This document shows, in pieces, positions 30,718 through 38,478 of a DNA stretch of 64,000 nucleotides. Below the pieces are notes generated by a model that had not been told where the DNA came from, did not search any database, and was given only the letters and a program-made list of their open reading frames with translations. The DNA comes from Tepidiforma thermophila (GTDB lineage Bacteria > Chloroflexota > Dehalococcoidia > Tepidiformales > Tepidiformaceae). Every line of letters starts with the position of its first letter. Position 1 is the first letter of the stretch. A program made the translations under genes and the position numbers. The stretch is from NCBI RefSeq assembly GCF_002563855.1, contig NZ_PDJQ01000001.1, positions 2,418,001-2,482,000 of the forward strand, written 5' to 3'.

Positions 30718-32154
30718 ATGATGCGGCCCCGGAGCTGGCTGTTACTTTCAATGGGCGCGGTGCTCGTACCGCTGGTTGGGTTTGCAGCAATGAAGCTGGT
30801 CCCCGGCTGGGACCCAATGCTTGTGTACCCGGTCGAGCATTTCTGGGTGGTGTCGGCGGCCGCACTCCTCTCGGCGCTGGTTGGCACCGGCCTTGCGATG
30901 TCGGTGGAGAGCGTGCGGACAACCCGGACGGTGTACCTTGCGCTGGGATTCGTCGCCATCGCGATGGTGTTCGCGACGCATGGCCTCGGGACTCCGGGGC
31001 TGCTCATCCCGGAGACGGATTACCCGTACGCGGTCATCATTTCGGCGGGGCTGAGCCAGTTCCTGGGGGCGATCTTCATTGCGCTCAGCGTCGTGCCGCG
31101 GCGTTGGCCCGGGGGCACATTTGTCCAGCGGCATAGCACCGACGTCCTGGCGGCGGGCCTGGCAGTGCTGGCAGCTTACCTTGTGAGCATGGTGCTTCGG
31201 CCGGAGCTGTGGGATTTTGTGCCGAGGTCGCGGTCGTGGGATAGCGTGCTGGCAGGGACCACGATCGCTCTCCTGGGGATTGCCGGCTGGCGCTATTTCC
31301 AGGCCTGGCGGCTCACGGAACTGCCGGGCCAGCTGGCCATGGTGACCGCGCTGGGGCTGCTCGGGGTTGCGCAGCTTTCGATGTACTACAGCGACCTGTG
31401 GCAGCTCAGCTGGTGGCTGTATCACGGCCTCCTGCTCATGGCCTTCCTCGTGGTGATCGGGGGTTGGGCGATCGAGGCAGCGCGGGCGAAGAGCCTTATC
31501 GTGTTTGCGCGGGCCCTCGAGCTGCGGGACTCGCTGGATGAGGTCCGCTCGATTGCCGACGTGCGGGTGCTGGAGTCACTGGAGGAAGCGGTAGAGCGGA
31601 AGGACGCCTACACGCGGCACCATATGGGACGGGTCGCCGAGTTTGCCGAGGGGCTGGCGCGGGAGCTCAGGCTCCCGGAGCGGCAGGTGATGGTATGCGC
31701 GGCGGCCGGGAGGATTCACGACGTCGGCAAGATCACGGTCCCGGATGCGGTGCTTCTGAAGCCCGGCAAGCTGACGCCAGAGGAATTCGAGGTGATGAAG
31801 CACCACACGGTGCGGGGCGCGCACATTGCGAAGCTCCACCCCGAACTCGAGGGCCTGGCGGCGGTGATTCGGGCCCATCACGAACGCTTCGCAGGGGGCG
31901 GCTATCCCGACGGGCTCAAGGGGGAGCAGATTCCGATCGAGGCGAGGGTGGTGGCGGTCGGCGACACGTTCGATGCGCTGACATCGACGCGGGTGTATCG
32001 GCCGAAACGACCGGTATCTGAGGCGCTAGAAGAGCTCCGGCGGGTAGCGGGCACGCAGCTTGATCCGGATTGCGTGGAGGCGTTCATCCGGTGGCTGGAG
32101 CGCACCGGCCGCCTGGACGACTACACGCTCGGCGCATCGCGGCCGGCGGCGTAG
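30718..32154 (+). CDS. Membrane HD-GYP phosphodiesterase
   Basis: A 478-aa protein. Residues 1 to about 265 form roughly eight hydrophobic helices, a probable membrane sensory module of no named type that I can assign. The C-terminal HD-GYP domain has GRIHDVGKI (HD, about residue 337), HHTVRGA (about 362), RAHHERFAGGGYPDGLKGE (HHE...GYP, about 390) and VGDTFDALTS. HD-GYP domains hydrolyse cyclic di-GMP. It is the last chromosomal gene before the integrated element. Confidence 0.9.
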   Translation: MMRPRSWLLLSMGAVLVPLVGFAAMKLVPGWDPMLVYPVEHFWVVSAAALLSALVGTGLAMSVESVRTTRTVYLALGFVAIAMVFATHGLGTPGLLIPETDYPYAVIISAGLSQFLGAIFIALSVVPRRWPGGTFVQRHSTDVLAAGLAVLAAYLVSMVLRPELWDFVPRSRSWDSVLAGTTIALLGIAGWRYFQAWRLTELPGQLAMVTALGLLGVAQLSMYYSDLWQLSWWLYHGLLLMAFLVVIGGWAIEAARAKSLIVFARALELRDSLDEVRSIADVRVLESLEEAVERKDAYTRHHMGRVAEFAEGLARELRLPERQVMVCAAAGRIHDVGKITVPDAVLLKPGKLTPEEFEVMKHHTVRGAHIAKLHPELEGLAAVIRAHHERFAGGGYPDGLKGEQIPIEARVVAVGDTFDALTSTRVYRPKRPVSEALEELRRVAGTQLDPDCVEAFIRWLERTGRLDDYTLGASRPAA

Positions 32155-32177
32155 GGGCCGGGCGGGAGGAAAGCTGA

Positions 32178-32206
32178 TTGAAGCGGGCCGGCGGGGCGGG
32201 TATTCT
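32178..32206 (+). promoter_or_regulatory. Orphaned native promoter left of the integrated element
   Basis: TTGAAG (32178-32183), a 17-nt spacer and TATTCT (32201-32206) form a sigma-70-like promoter. It leads to a GGAGCAGGAG ribosome-binding site and an ATG at 32254, which is the first base of the 17-bp repeat. The resulting frame (MSDLRA...) now stops after 17 codons, because the element interrupts the gene whose body lies at 57415. Before integration this was probably that gene's promoter. Confidence 0.6.
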
Positions 32207-32253
32207 GCGGGCGGCCGGTGGTTGCCGGCGAGACTTTGGAGCAGGAGCCGGGG

Positions 32254-32270
32254 ATGTCCGATTTGCGGGC
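32254..32270 (+). repeat. attL core, 17-bp direct repeat
   Basis: ATGTCCGATTTGCGGGC, identical to 57415-57431 and in the same orientation. It contains the start codon and the next codons of the interrupted gene. Confidence 0.85.
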
Positions 32271-32332
32271 AGTCTTAACAAACGGCCGGTCAGTGAATCT
32301 GAACTAGACAATAAACATTCGCATCGGGGCGG

Positions 32333-32354
32333 TTTGACAGCAATTTGACAGCAA
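32333..32354 (+). repeat. Tandem 11-bp repeats near attL (candidate integrase arm sites)
   Basis: Two perfect head-to-tail copies of TTTGACAGCAA lie 62 bp inside the left end. Related tandem copies occur near the right end (57288-57309) in the same orientation. Paired short repeats flanking the core are typical of arm-type binding sites for tyrosine integrases. Confidence 0.55.
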
Positions 32355-32524
32355 CGAAGGAGAGAGATGAGGGGGCGGCCCGTGCGTGTCTTATGCAATG
32401 CAACGGCGCGCGGGGTGGGCGAATGAGTAGTGGTGCTCTGCCCCAAAATCTCCGGCCCAATCGGCCCAGCCGGCAGAGTGGCGTACGCAGGCGTGCGCTT
32501 CTGCATGTGTGCGTTCCCGGCGGT

Positions 32525-32562
32525 ACAAAAGCCTGGGGCCGGTCCCTTCTCGGAACCGGCCC
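32525..32562 (-). terminator. Terminator of the integrase gene
   Basis: On the minus strand, an 8-bp stem (32555-32562 with 32536-32543) is followed after 7 nt by a TTTT tract. It lies 41 nt beyond the integrase stop codon and would keep transcription from reaching the left attachment site. Confidence 0.55.
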
Positions 32563-32602
32563 AAGTATCGGCCCACACGAGCCCCGGCAAGCGGGCCTGC
32601 TG

Positions 32603-33736
32603 CTAGCTCATCAAGGCCTGAGCGATGCGGCGGACGGCCTTCTCGTCCGCGCCCGGCACAGCGTGAGCGTACGTGTCGAGGGTCATGGAGGGCCGCGAGT
32701 GCCCCAGCAGCGCCGAAGTCTCCCGCAGGCTGACGCCGTTTGCGAGGGCTACCGTCGCGGCGGTATGCCGCAGGTCATGGAATCGGTAGCGGGGCAGCCC
32801 TGCACGCTCGAGCAGCTCGTGGTACCACCTGAGGACGGACCGTTCGTTGAGGTAGTAGCCGTCAGCACGGCAGAAGACGAGGTCGAGTTCGCGCCAGGCC
32901 GGGCCGGCCCGGAGCCGCTCCTCCAGCTGGCGCTGACGGTGGGCGCGAAGCGCGTCGACGGCTTCCTGCGGGAGGGGAATGCGGCGGCGGCCGGAGGCCG
33001 ACTTGGGCGGCTCGATGCGGTAATCACCGGCAATCCTTACGAGTGTCCCTGACACCTGAAGCAATCCGTTATCCAGGTCGATGTCTCGCCAGCGCAGGGC
33101 GAGCAGCTCCCCCTTCCTCATCCCTGTCGTGAGCGCCAGCACGACCAGCGCCTCGAGGGAGTCTCCGCGGGCGGCCTGCAGGAGCCGTCGCGCCTCCTCA
33201 GGCAGCATGGCCCTTTCGGCCCTTGAGCGGGCTCCCCGCGGAGGGGCCAGGTTTTTGGCAATGTTGGCCGGCAGGTAACCCAGGCGGACGGCGTCCCCCA
33301 GGGCACGGTGGATGATGCGATGAAGCATTTGGACCGTGGCCGGAGAGTCCCCTTTCTCGAGCTGCTGGCGGTACAGCTTTTCTAGCTCGAGGGGGTGAAG
33401 TTTCGAGAGCTGGCGGTGGCCGATGTTCGGGAGAATGACGTTCTCAACCCGCTCCCGGTAGGTGCGGAGCGAGGACGGCTTCAGCTGTCGCTCTTTCATT
33501 GCCAGCCACTCGGTGAAGTACTGCTTCACGGTAAGCCGCTCACTTGAAGGCGGGAGCGCACCTTCACGCACCTGAGCCTGCATGGTTTTGAGCAGTTCGA
33601 TCGCCTCCTGCTTCGTCCTTGCGTACGAGTATTTCCGCCTGCCGTCGGGCAGGGTTTTCTGGGCGACCCATTTTTTGGCCCGCCGCGAATCGTTGCGTTT
33701 GTAGACCGAACCCTCACCGTTGAATCGGCGTCCCAT
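32603..33736 (-). CDS. int: Tyrosine integrase of the element
   Basis: A 377-aa site-specific recombinase. It has an N-terminal arm-binding domain (GEGSVYKRNDSRRAKKW), a core-binding SAM-like domain (VKQYFTEWLAMKE, about 68-160) and a catalytic domain. The active site is complete: Arg207 (TTGMRKGELL), Lys245, His320 and Arg323 (FHDLRHTAA), His346 (LLGHSRPS) and nucleophile Tyr356 (LDTYAHAV). It lies at the left end and reads toward attL. Its start overlaps the TubC-N-like gene by 23 bp. It should catalyse integration at, and with Xis excision from, the 17-bp core. Confidence 0.95.
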   Translation of the reverse strand: MGRRFNGEGSVYKRNDSRRAKKWVAQKTLPDGRRKYSYARTKQEAIELLKTMQAQVREGALPPSSERLTVKQYFTEWLAMKERQLKPSSLRTYRERVENVILPNIGHRQLSKLHPLELEKLYRQQLEKGDSPATVQMLHRIIHRALGDAVRLGYLPANIAKNLAPPRGARSRAERAMLPEEARRLLQAARGDSLEALVVLALTTGMRKGELLALRWRDIDLDNGLLQVSGTLVRIAGDYRIEPPKSASGRRRIPLPQEAVDALRAHRQRQLEERLRAGPAWRELDLVFCRADGYYLNERSVLRWYHELLERAGLPRYRFHDLRHTAATVALANGVSLRETSALLGHSRPSMTLDTYAHAVPGADEKAVRRIAQALMS

Positions 33737-34223
33737 TTCTTCCTCCTTCGCTCAAATCTCGCGCTTGTTCCCGGGCGGCTCGCTGCGGTCCACCGAGGTT
33801 GCAGTCACGGACAATCATCGCCATCGCCTTGCGGACTCCGCGGTCGGCGTGCGCCCGCAGGACGTGATGCTCGGTGGAACCGTCTGGGCGGACCACCTTT
33901 ACCAGGACCGAGTCTCGCCCGGGGTTGCGGCTGCAGAGCTCAGTGACGGCCCCGACCGCGGAAGCGGCCTCCTCCGCGGTGCGGGGCCGGAGCGTGCAGC
34001 GGCAGCGGGGCTGAAGCCCAAGTTCGACGGCCAGCCTCAAGAGATGCCCCCCCGGAGGCGGCAAGGTGCGGAGGCAGTCGATGACCTCCTGTTTGTGCGC
34101 TCTGAGCTCCTCGAGGAGAAGTTCTGCCTCGGGTGTATCCGGCACGCTGACATTCAGCTTCTGGCCGTCGGCCAGGGAGACCTTGAGGCCAGCCCCGTAG
34201 CAGCGTTCAAGCAGCTCCATCAC
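33714..34223 (-). CDS. TubC N-terminal docking-domain-like protein of the replication module
   Basis: A 169-aa protein. Its first 50 residues (LLERCYGAGLKVSLADGQK, then ELRAHKQEVIDCLR) resemble the TubC_N docking domain, often found beside primases on mobile elements. The rest is unrecognised, with a CRCTLRPRTAEEAASAV stretch and the basic, low-complexity end expected of a small accessory protein. It overlaps the Prim-Pol gene by 4 bp and the integrase by 23 bp, so the three are one transcriptional unit. A role in replication or partner docking is inference. Confidence 0.6.
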   Translation of the reverse strand: MMELLERCYGAGLKVSLADGQKLNVSVPDTPEAELLLEELRAHKQEVIDCLRTLPPPGGHLLRLAVELGLQPRCRCTLRPRTAEEAASAVGAVTELCSRNPGRDSVLVKVVRPDGSTEHHVLRAHADRGVRKAMAMIVRDCNLGGPQRAAREQARDLSEGGRNGTPIQR

Positions 34224-36724
34224 AGCTCGACTTCTCGGGAGTCCTCGAGGATTGCACCGATGGGGAGCACGAACACCTCCCGCCTGACCCCGCCGATGGT
34301 CTTGCGCACCCTGTTCTTACCTCGGCTCTCGTCAGCAGCGGCCAGGTACCCCCTCTGCTTGAGCGCGCAGCCGAGAGCGCGGCCGGTGTTCACGAAGGGC
34401 TCGCTTGCCGGGGCGGCCTGCTGGGCAGCCTGGAGAGCGGAATTGGGGTCGAGGTAGATGTGTTCGCCGTCGACCCAGCCGATACAGACGCCCTGGGGCC
34501 GCCATTCCCCGCTCATGCCCCCCTCGGTCTCGCGCCAGCCGAGCACTTCGGGCATTTTCCCCGGGCATTTTCCGGAGACATCGGCGATGTGAGCTTTCCC
34601 ACTACCAAGGGCCGAGCGGAGCAGGTCGAGGAACCGCCGCGCGGGGTCGCTCTCCCGCTGGGCGGATGCCTGGGTCGCAACGCCCTCCTCCAGCGCTGCG
34701 ACGGCTTGCTTCAAAAGTTCATCGGCCTGGGCCTGGGTGAGGGCGCCGGCCTGAACGCAGAACTGGAGAACAAACCGGACGGTGACCTCAAGGGCGGCCT
34801 GAGCTGATGCCGTTCGTCCATGCCGGCCTGCAGCAAGCTCGCTCCTGCGCTTTTCGAGCAGGTCTTTCGCCATCACGCGGATGGCCCCCCAGTCTGCGGC
34901 GAGCCATTCCAGCCAGCCGGCCATCCAGCGGGCGAGGGCTCCATCGGCCGCGAGCCTCTGAAGCTCTGTCAACCGGCCGAGGTCCACGTCGCTAGGCTCG
35001 ACCTCGCCCACCCAGGTGCGCGCTCGGAGGCTGTGGCCGGGCGGGATGTCTTCGCCCGTGCTGAGAATGAGGCAGCGAGGCGGCCTGCCGTTTTGGAGTC
35101 TGGCATCCCTGGTGAGCCGCTGCCGGCCTGCCCGGTTGCCGGCGCCGCGAAGCAGCTGCTCGGCGTGGCGATACAGCTGCGTCACGTCCTGCGGCGACCC
35201 GACCGGGACGAAGTCATCGACCACCAGCACGCAGTCTTTTGCCAAGAAGGCGAGCGTCTCGAGGGCGTTCGCGGTCGACCGCCAGCTGGCAGGCAGGTTC
35301 CGTGCGTTCATCCCGGGGCCATAGAACTGCTGAACGAGCGCAGCCAGCTCGGTCTTCCGAACTCCGCTTGGTCCTGCAAGGTGGACAGCGAAGTCAGGCT
35401 CGAAAAGGGTGGGCAGGAAGGCCGCAGCCAGGAGCGTCCAGCTGATGCGCGGCGGCGCGACGTCGAGCAGCCTGGGGAGCACCTCCTTGATGTCCCGGCG
35501 CAGCTCTTCGGGAGACGGGGGGTTCGGCAGCGCAAAACGCTGAAGGTCGGCTGGAGGCCTCGTCAGGACGCCCTCGGCGCCGACTGCGCCGGAGGCGTGC
35601 AGGAAGACTTGACGGCCGTCAATCTCGCGCCAGCCAAGGTGGGCATAGACCCGGACCTCGGGCACGTCTCCGGACAGCTGCTGGATGGCGGCACGGAGAT
35701 GGTCGCGGACCGAAGGACCCGGGAAGACGATGGCTGAGGCTCCGAGGCGCTCGAGGGGCCAGTCCATCTTCTGGAATTCCGCAGCGCTGAGCGTAAAGCT
35801 CTTCGCCGCCCCGTTGACGGCGGCCTCGATTTCGAACTCGCGCTGCTCAAGCTCGCCGTCGTCGATGATTAACTCTCTCCTGATGCGTGCCGAGAACGTG
35901 GCAAGCTGTTCGAGGTCCTGGGGGCCGCCGTCCCTGGTCCTCCGCCGCCACGTGCCCCTGTCGTCGGCGAAGTACTCGATGGGTGTTTTGGGGGCCGCGG
36001 CAGCCGCGTCCAAAGGGCCCTCAGCCGGGTAGCGGGCGATGGATTCCGCAATCCGGCGGACCTCATCATCGGGGAGCGGCGGGACGCAGCGCGCGGCATT
36101 GATGGCGAGCAGTTCCGCCTCAATCCCCGCCTGCAAAAGTCCCCGGCGGCGCAGCCGGCCGGCCAGGCTCGCCAGGCAGTCGTTCCGCTGGCCCTCTCGC
36201 ACCGGCCCGCCCTCCAGCTCGCGGTAGAGCGGCGCCCTGCGTGCGCCGGCGGCCTCGAGGAGCCACGCCGGAATAAGAGCCAGCGGCAGGCGTTCGGTGC
36301 TGGCCTCCACCGCGTACGGCCGGCCGCTGGGGTGGACCGACGGCGGGGCGACGACGTAGCCGCCGTCGCCCTTCAGGTCGACACCAGGGGCGAGCTTCCG
36401 CGAAGGGACGGGGCCGTCCGCGGCGAAGTAGTAGTGCGCTCCCCCGCCGCCGGTGAGCACGGTATAGGTCTCGGGATGGCCGCCGGCGTCGGTGGGTACG
36501 CCCCAGCCGCCGTGCTCAGCCAGCAGCCGCTCAAGGGCCACGTCGCCGCCGTTCCGGGGGTCGATATCCAGCACGGCGAGCCCCGAGGGGGCGCCGGTGG
36601 CGATGCCGACGTTCGCCTTCGGCCAGCGGCGCCACCAGGCCTCGATGGCGGCCGGGTCGGTGGTGGCGTCGTGGACGCCGTGCTCGGTCAGCGGCTCCTT
36701 GCCGCGCGGCTTGAGCGGGAGCAC
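34220..36724 (-). CDS. Prim-Pol primase-polymerase with helicase-type ATPase
   Basis: An 834-aa replication protein. It has an archaeo-eukaryotic Prim-Pol domain with catalytic DxD at 53-55 (AVLDIDPRNGG), HYYF at about 97 and GVDLKGDGGYVVAPPS. A PriCT-like helical region follows (about 180-232). The ATPase has Walker A AGPSGVRKTE (451-458) and Walker B CVLVVDDFVP (about 498). The GTG at 36724 is only the first usable codon in this frame. The conserved start of the domain (ALAYARRGWKVLPL) continues upstream without any ATG, GTG or TTG, so the real start is probably the ATG at 37236 with a frame change. Together these domains would prime and unwind the element's DNA. Confidence 0.82.
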   Translation of the reverse strand: MLPLKPRGKEPLTEHGVHDATTDPAAIEAWWRRWPKANVGIATGAPSGLAVLDIDPRNGGDVALERLLAEHGGWGVPTDAGGHPETYTVLTGGGGAHYYFAADGPVPSRKLAPGVDLKGDGGYVVAPPSVHPSGRPYAVEASTERLPLALIPAWLLEAAGARRAPLYRELEGGPVREGQRNDCLASLAGRLRRRGLLQAGIEAELLAINAARCVPPLPDDEVRRIAESIARYPAEGPLDAAAAAPKTPIEYFADDRGTWRRRTRDGGPQDLEQLATFSARIRRELIIDDGELEQREFEIEAAVNGAAKSFTLSAAEFQKMDWPLERLGASAIVFPGPSVRDHLRAAIQQLSGDVPEVRVYAHLGWREIDGRQVFLHASGAVGAEGVLTRPPADLQRFALPNPPSPEELRRDIKEVLPRLLDVAPPRISWTLLAAAFLPTLFEPDFAVHLAGPSGVRKTELAALVQQFYGPGMNARNLPASWRSTANALETLAFLAKDCVLVVDDFVPVGSPQDVTQLYRHAEQLLRGAGNRAGRQRLTRDARLQNGRPPRCLILSTGEDIPPGHSLRARTWVGEVEPSDVDLGRLTELQRLAADGALARWMAGWLEWLAADWGAIRVMAKDLLEKRRSELAAGRHGRTASAQAALEVTVRFVLQFCVQAGALTQAQADELLKQAVAALEEGVATQASAQRESDPARRFLDLLRSALGSGKAHIADVSGKCPGKMPEVLGWRETEGGMSGEWRPQGVCIGWVDGEHIYLDPNSALQAAQQAAPASEPFVNTGRALGCALKQRGYLAAADESRGKNRVRKTIGGVRREVFVLPIGAILEDSREVEL

Positions 36725-36942
36725 CTTCCAGCCGCGCCGGGCGTAGGCGAGGGCAGCCTCGCGGCAGGCAGCGTGACCGCCCGGTTCGGCACCTGCCGGG
36801 ACGGCGCCCCGGTCTACCCGGCCCTCGGGCTCCGGCGCGGCAACCCCGGCCGGGAGGGCAGGTGCGGGCTCATGCAGGCCAGGATGCGGGTCATCTGCGG
36901 CACCGGAGAGGTCCTCGCCGGGGGCAGGACTGTCCTGCGGCC

Positions 36943-37236
36943 CTATCGGCCAGCGGCCCGGGGTGCATCCCCGGCCGCCGGGCCGGCCCCGACGTTGGCG
37001 GCGCTGGTCGCGGCGGCTCGCCAGGATGTCGCGGACCTGGACCCCTTCCGGATGAGCAAGCCTTCGGTTCTCGGAATCATCGGCGGCACTCTGTCCCGGT
37101 GCGGTGGCCTGGGGGCCGCTGGGGGCTCGCTCGTCGCCGGCCGGTCGCGCTCCTCAGACAGCGGCCGCCCTGCACCTTCTACGGTGCTGTTGTGCCCGAC
37201 ATTGATGGCGCTCCCAAGAGTGGTTGATTGATTCAT
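36943..37236 (-). CDS. N-terminal piece probably belonging to the Prim-Pol gene
   Basis: A 97-codon frame (MNQSTTLGSAINVGHN...) starting with a textbook AGGAGG ribosome-binding site. It ends in a different frame from the Prim-Pol gene, which is open but startless from about 37160 down to 36724. The two frames overlap across two C5 runs (minus strand; 37111-37115 and 37121-37125 on the plus strand). A one-base indel or a -1 shift there would join them into a protein of about 1000 aa. The N-terminal piece itself is low complexity. It could also be a separate small protein. Confidence 0.5.
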   Translation of the reverse strand: MNQSTTLGSAINVGHNSTVEGAGRPLSEERDRPATSEPPAAPRPPHRDRVPPMIPRTEGLLIRKGSRSATSWRAAATSAANVGAGPAAGDAPRAAGR

Positions 37237-37264
37237 GGCTTTCCTCCTTCCAGATGCGATGTTT

Positions 37265-37453
37265 TTAGGAAGCATTTGCGGAGCTCAGCTGCTCGGCAAT
37301 GAACGTCTCAACCGCTGTTACCGGAATAAGACGCCGCTTGCCGACCTTGAACGACGGAAGCTTGCCTGACTTGACGAGCCTGTAGGCAAGAGTCCGGCTG
37401 ATGCCGAGCAGCCTGGCAGCTTCCTCGACCGTGCACGTGAGGCGATCGGCCAT
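37265..37453 (-). CDS. Excisionase-like helix-turn-helix protein
   Basis: A 62-aa winged-HTH protein of the excisionase/MerR-type HTH_17 family. It has CTVEEAARLLGISRTLAYRL (helix-turn-helix, residues 6-25) followed by SGKLPSFKVGKRRLIPV, the wing. Such proteins bind next to attachment sites and steer tyrosine integrases to excision. Start chosen at the ATG behind AAAGGAGGTGA, a near-perfect ribosome-binding site; the frame extends 15 codons upstream without support. It is the first gene of the minus-strand xis-primpol-int unit. Confidence 0.85.
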   Translation of the reverse strand: MADRLTCTVEEAARLLGISRTLAYRLVKSGKLPSFKVGKRRLIPVTAVETFIAEQLSSANAS

Positions 37454-37498
37454 GGCTCTCACCTCCTTTCGGAGAGATGCTTCGTTCCAGCAAGGCAC

Positions 37499-38478
37499 CT
37501 GAATTGCATCAAATACCTTGCTAGCTTGAGGGAACTAAGGAGATCACTGCGTGACCACCGAAAGTCCTGTGGAGATTATACAAGCACCCAACCTGGCTCG
37601 TTCGTACAGGAAGCACGTAGCGATCGACTTTTACGACATGCGTGAAACAACATGACAGTATGTCGGAGGAGGACATGTGCTTTAATGCTAGGAAGTTGGG
37701 ACGATTGACCGACCTCCAGGACGCGAGGGTCAGCAGTAGCAGGGAGCCTTGCTCTTTCATGCTCAGGGGGAGCGTGCTCAGACCCGTCGCGGTGGGTGGA
37801 GCGGCCAAAGGAAGCCGAAAGAGTGAAGTGCGAGCCAGCGCGCATCGGCGAGGTGTTCTCTCTTGCCGGAACCAGTTGATGCAGGAAAGGTCAAGGTTTG
37901 CCAGGCCGGTAATTTCCGGAGCGTATAGCTCGAAGACTGACAGTTCCCAGCGATGAAGGCAGGACCAATGGTGGACGAAAAGCCGGCCAGGCACCTGCAT
38001 GAGCGTCGCCCGCCCAGGAGGTGAGCGGGTGTGGCTCAGCTACTCCAGGTGCTGGCACGGCAAGGGGCTAGCAGGTCAATTCCGGCCACGACCCGACGCC
38101 AGGTACCGCCAATTGGGATGCCGCGCAGTACCCCCGAAAGCCCGTCGGACTTTCCCAGCCTAGGGCCTGGGCTTCGGCCTTGTTCAGTGGCGCGAGGGAG
38201 CGAGAGTTCCGCGGGACGTGGCTGCGGTTGCGCGGCGGCGCAGGACGGGGAAGTGGCCGCCTGGCTGAGGGACTGGCCACGGGGGGGCAGGGCGAACTCC
38301 GTGGCGACGGCCAGGGGGAAGGCAGGTGGCAGGCTGGCGTTCCGAGCCTGGAGGTACCAACTCGGACACGTTTGCCGGCGTTGGAAGTCGGAAATCTTCG
38401 CTCTCCGGGCCATGGGCCGGTGCGCAACGCCATGCTTTCGGGGCGCCGGGCGGTGCGGGCGCTTACGGATGCGGTGAT
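37499..38478. other. 980-bp gap between replication and defence modules
   Basis: The first 250 bp are AT-richer than the surroundings and include the probable promoter of the xis-primpol-int unit. The rest is GC-rich without a convincing gene. Reading frames up to about 230 codons exist on both strands, but their products are Arg/Pro/Ser/Gly-rich and none has a plausible start or a recognisable domain. No repeats of iteron type were noticed. Confidence 0.5.
37575..37580 (-). promoter_or_regulatory. Consensus -10 box upstream of the excisionase-like gene
   Basis: A perfect TATAAT on the minus strand, about 122 nt upstream of the start at 37453, lies in a locally AT-richer stretch. No good -35 is seen 16-18 nt upstream. 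Confidence 0.4.

Noticed and set aside
32155-32340. tRNA gene as integration target of the tyrosine integrase
   Set aside because: No cloverleaf or T-loop was found near either end; the repeated core is the 5' end of a protein-coding gene instead.
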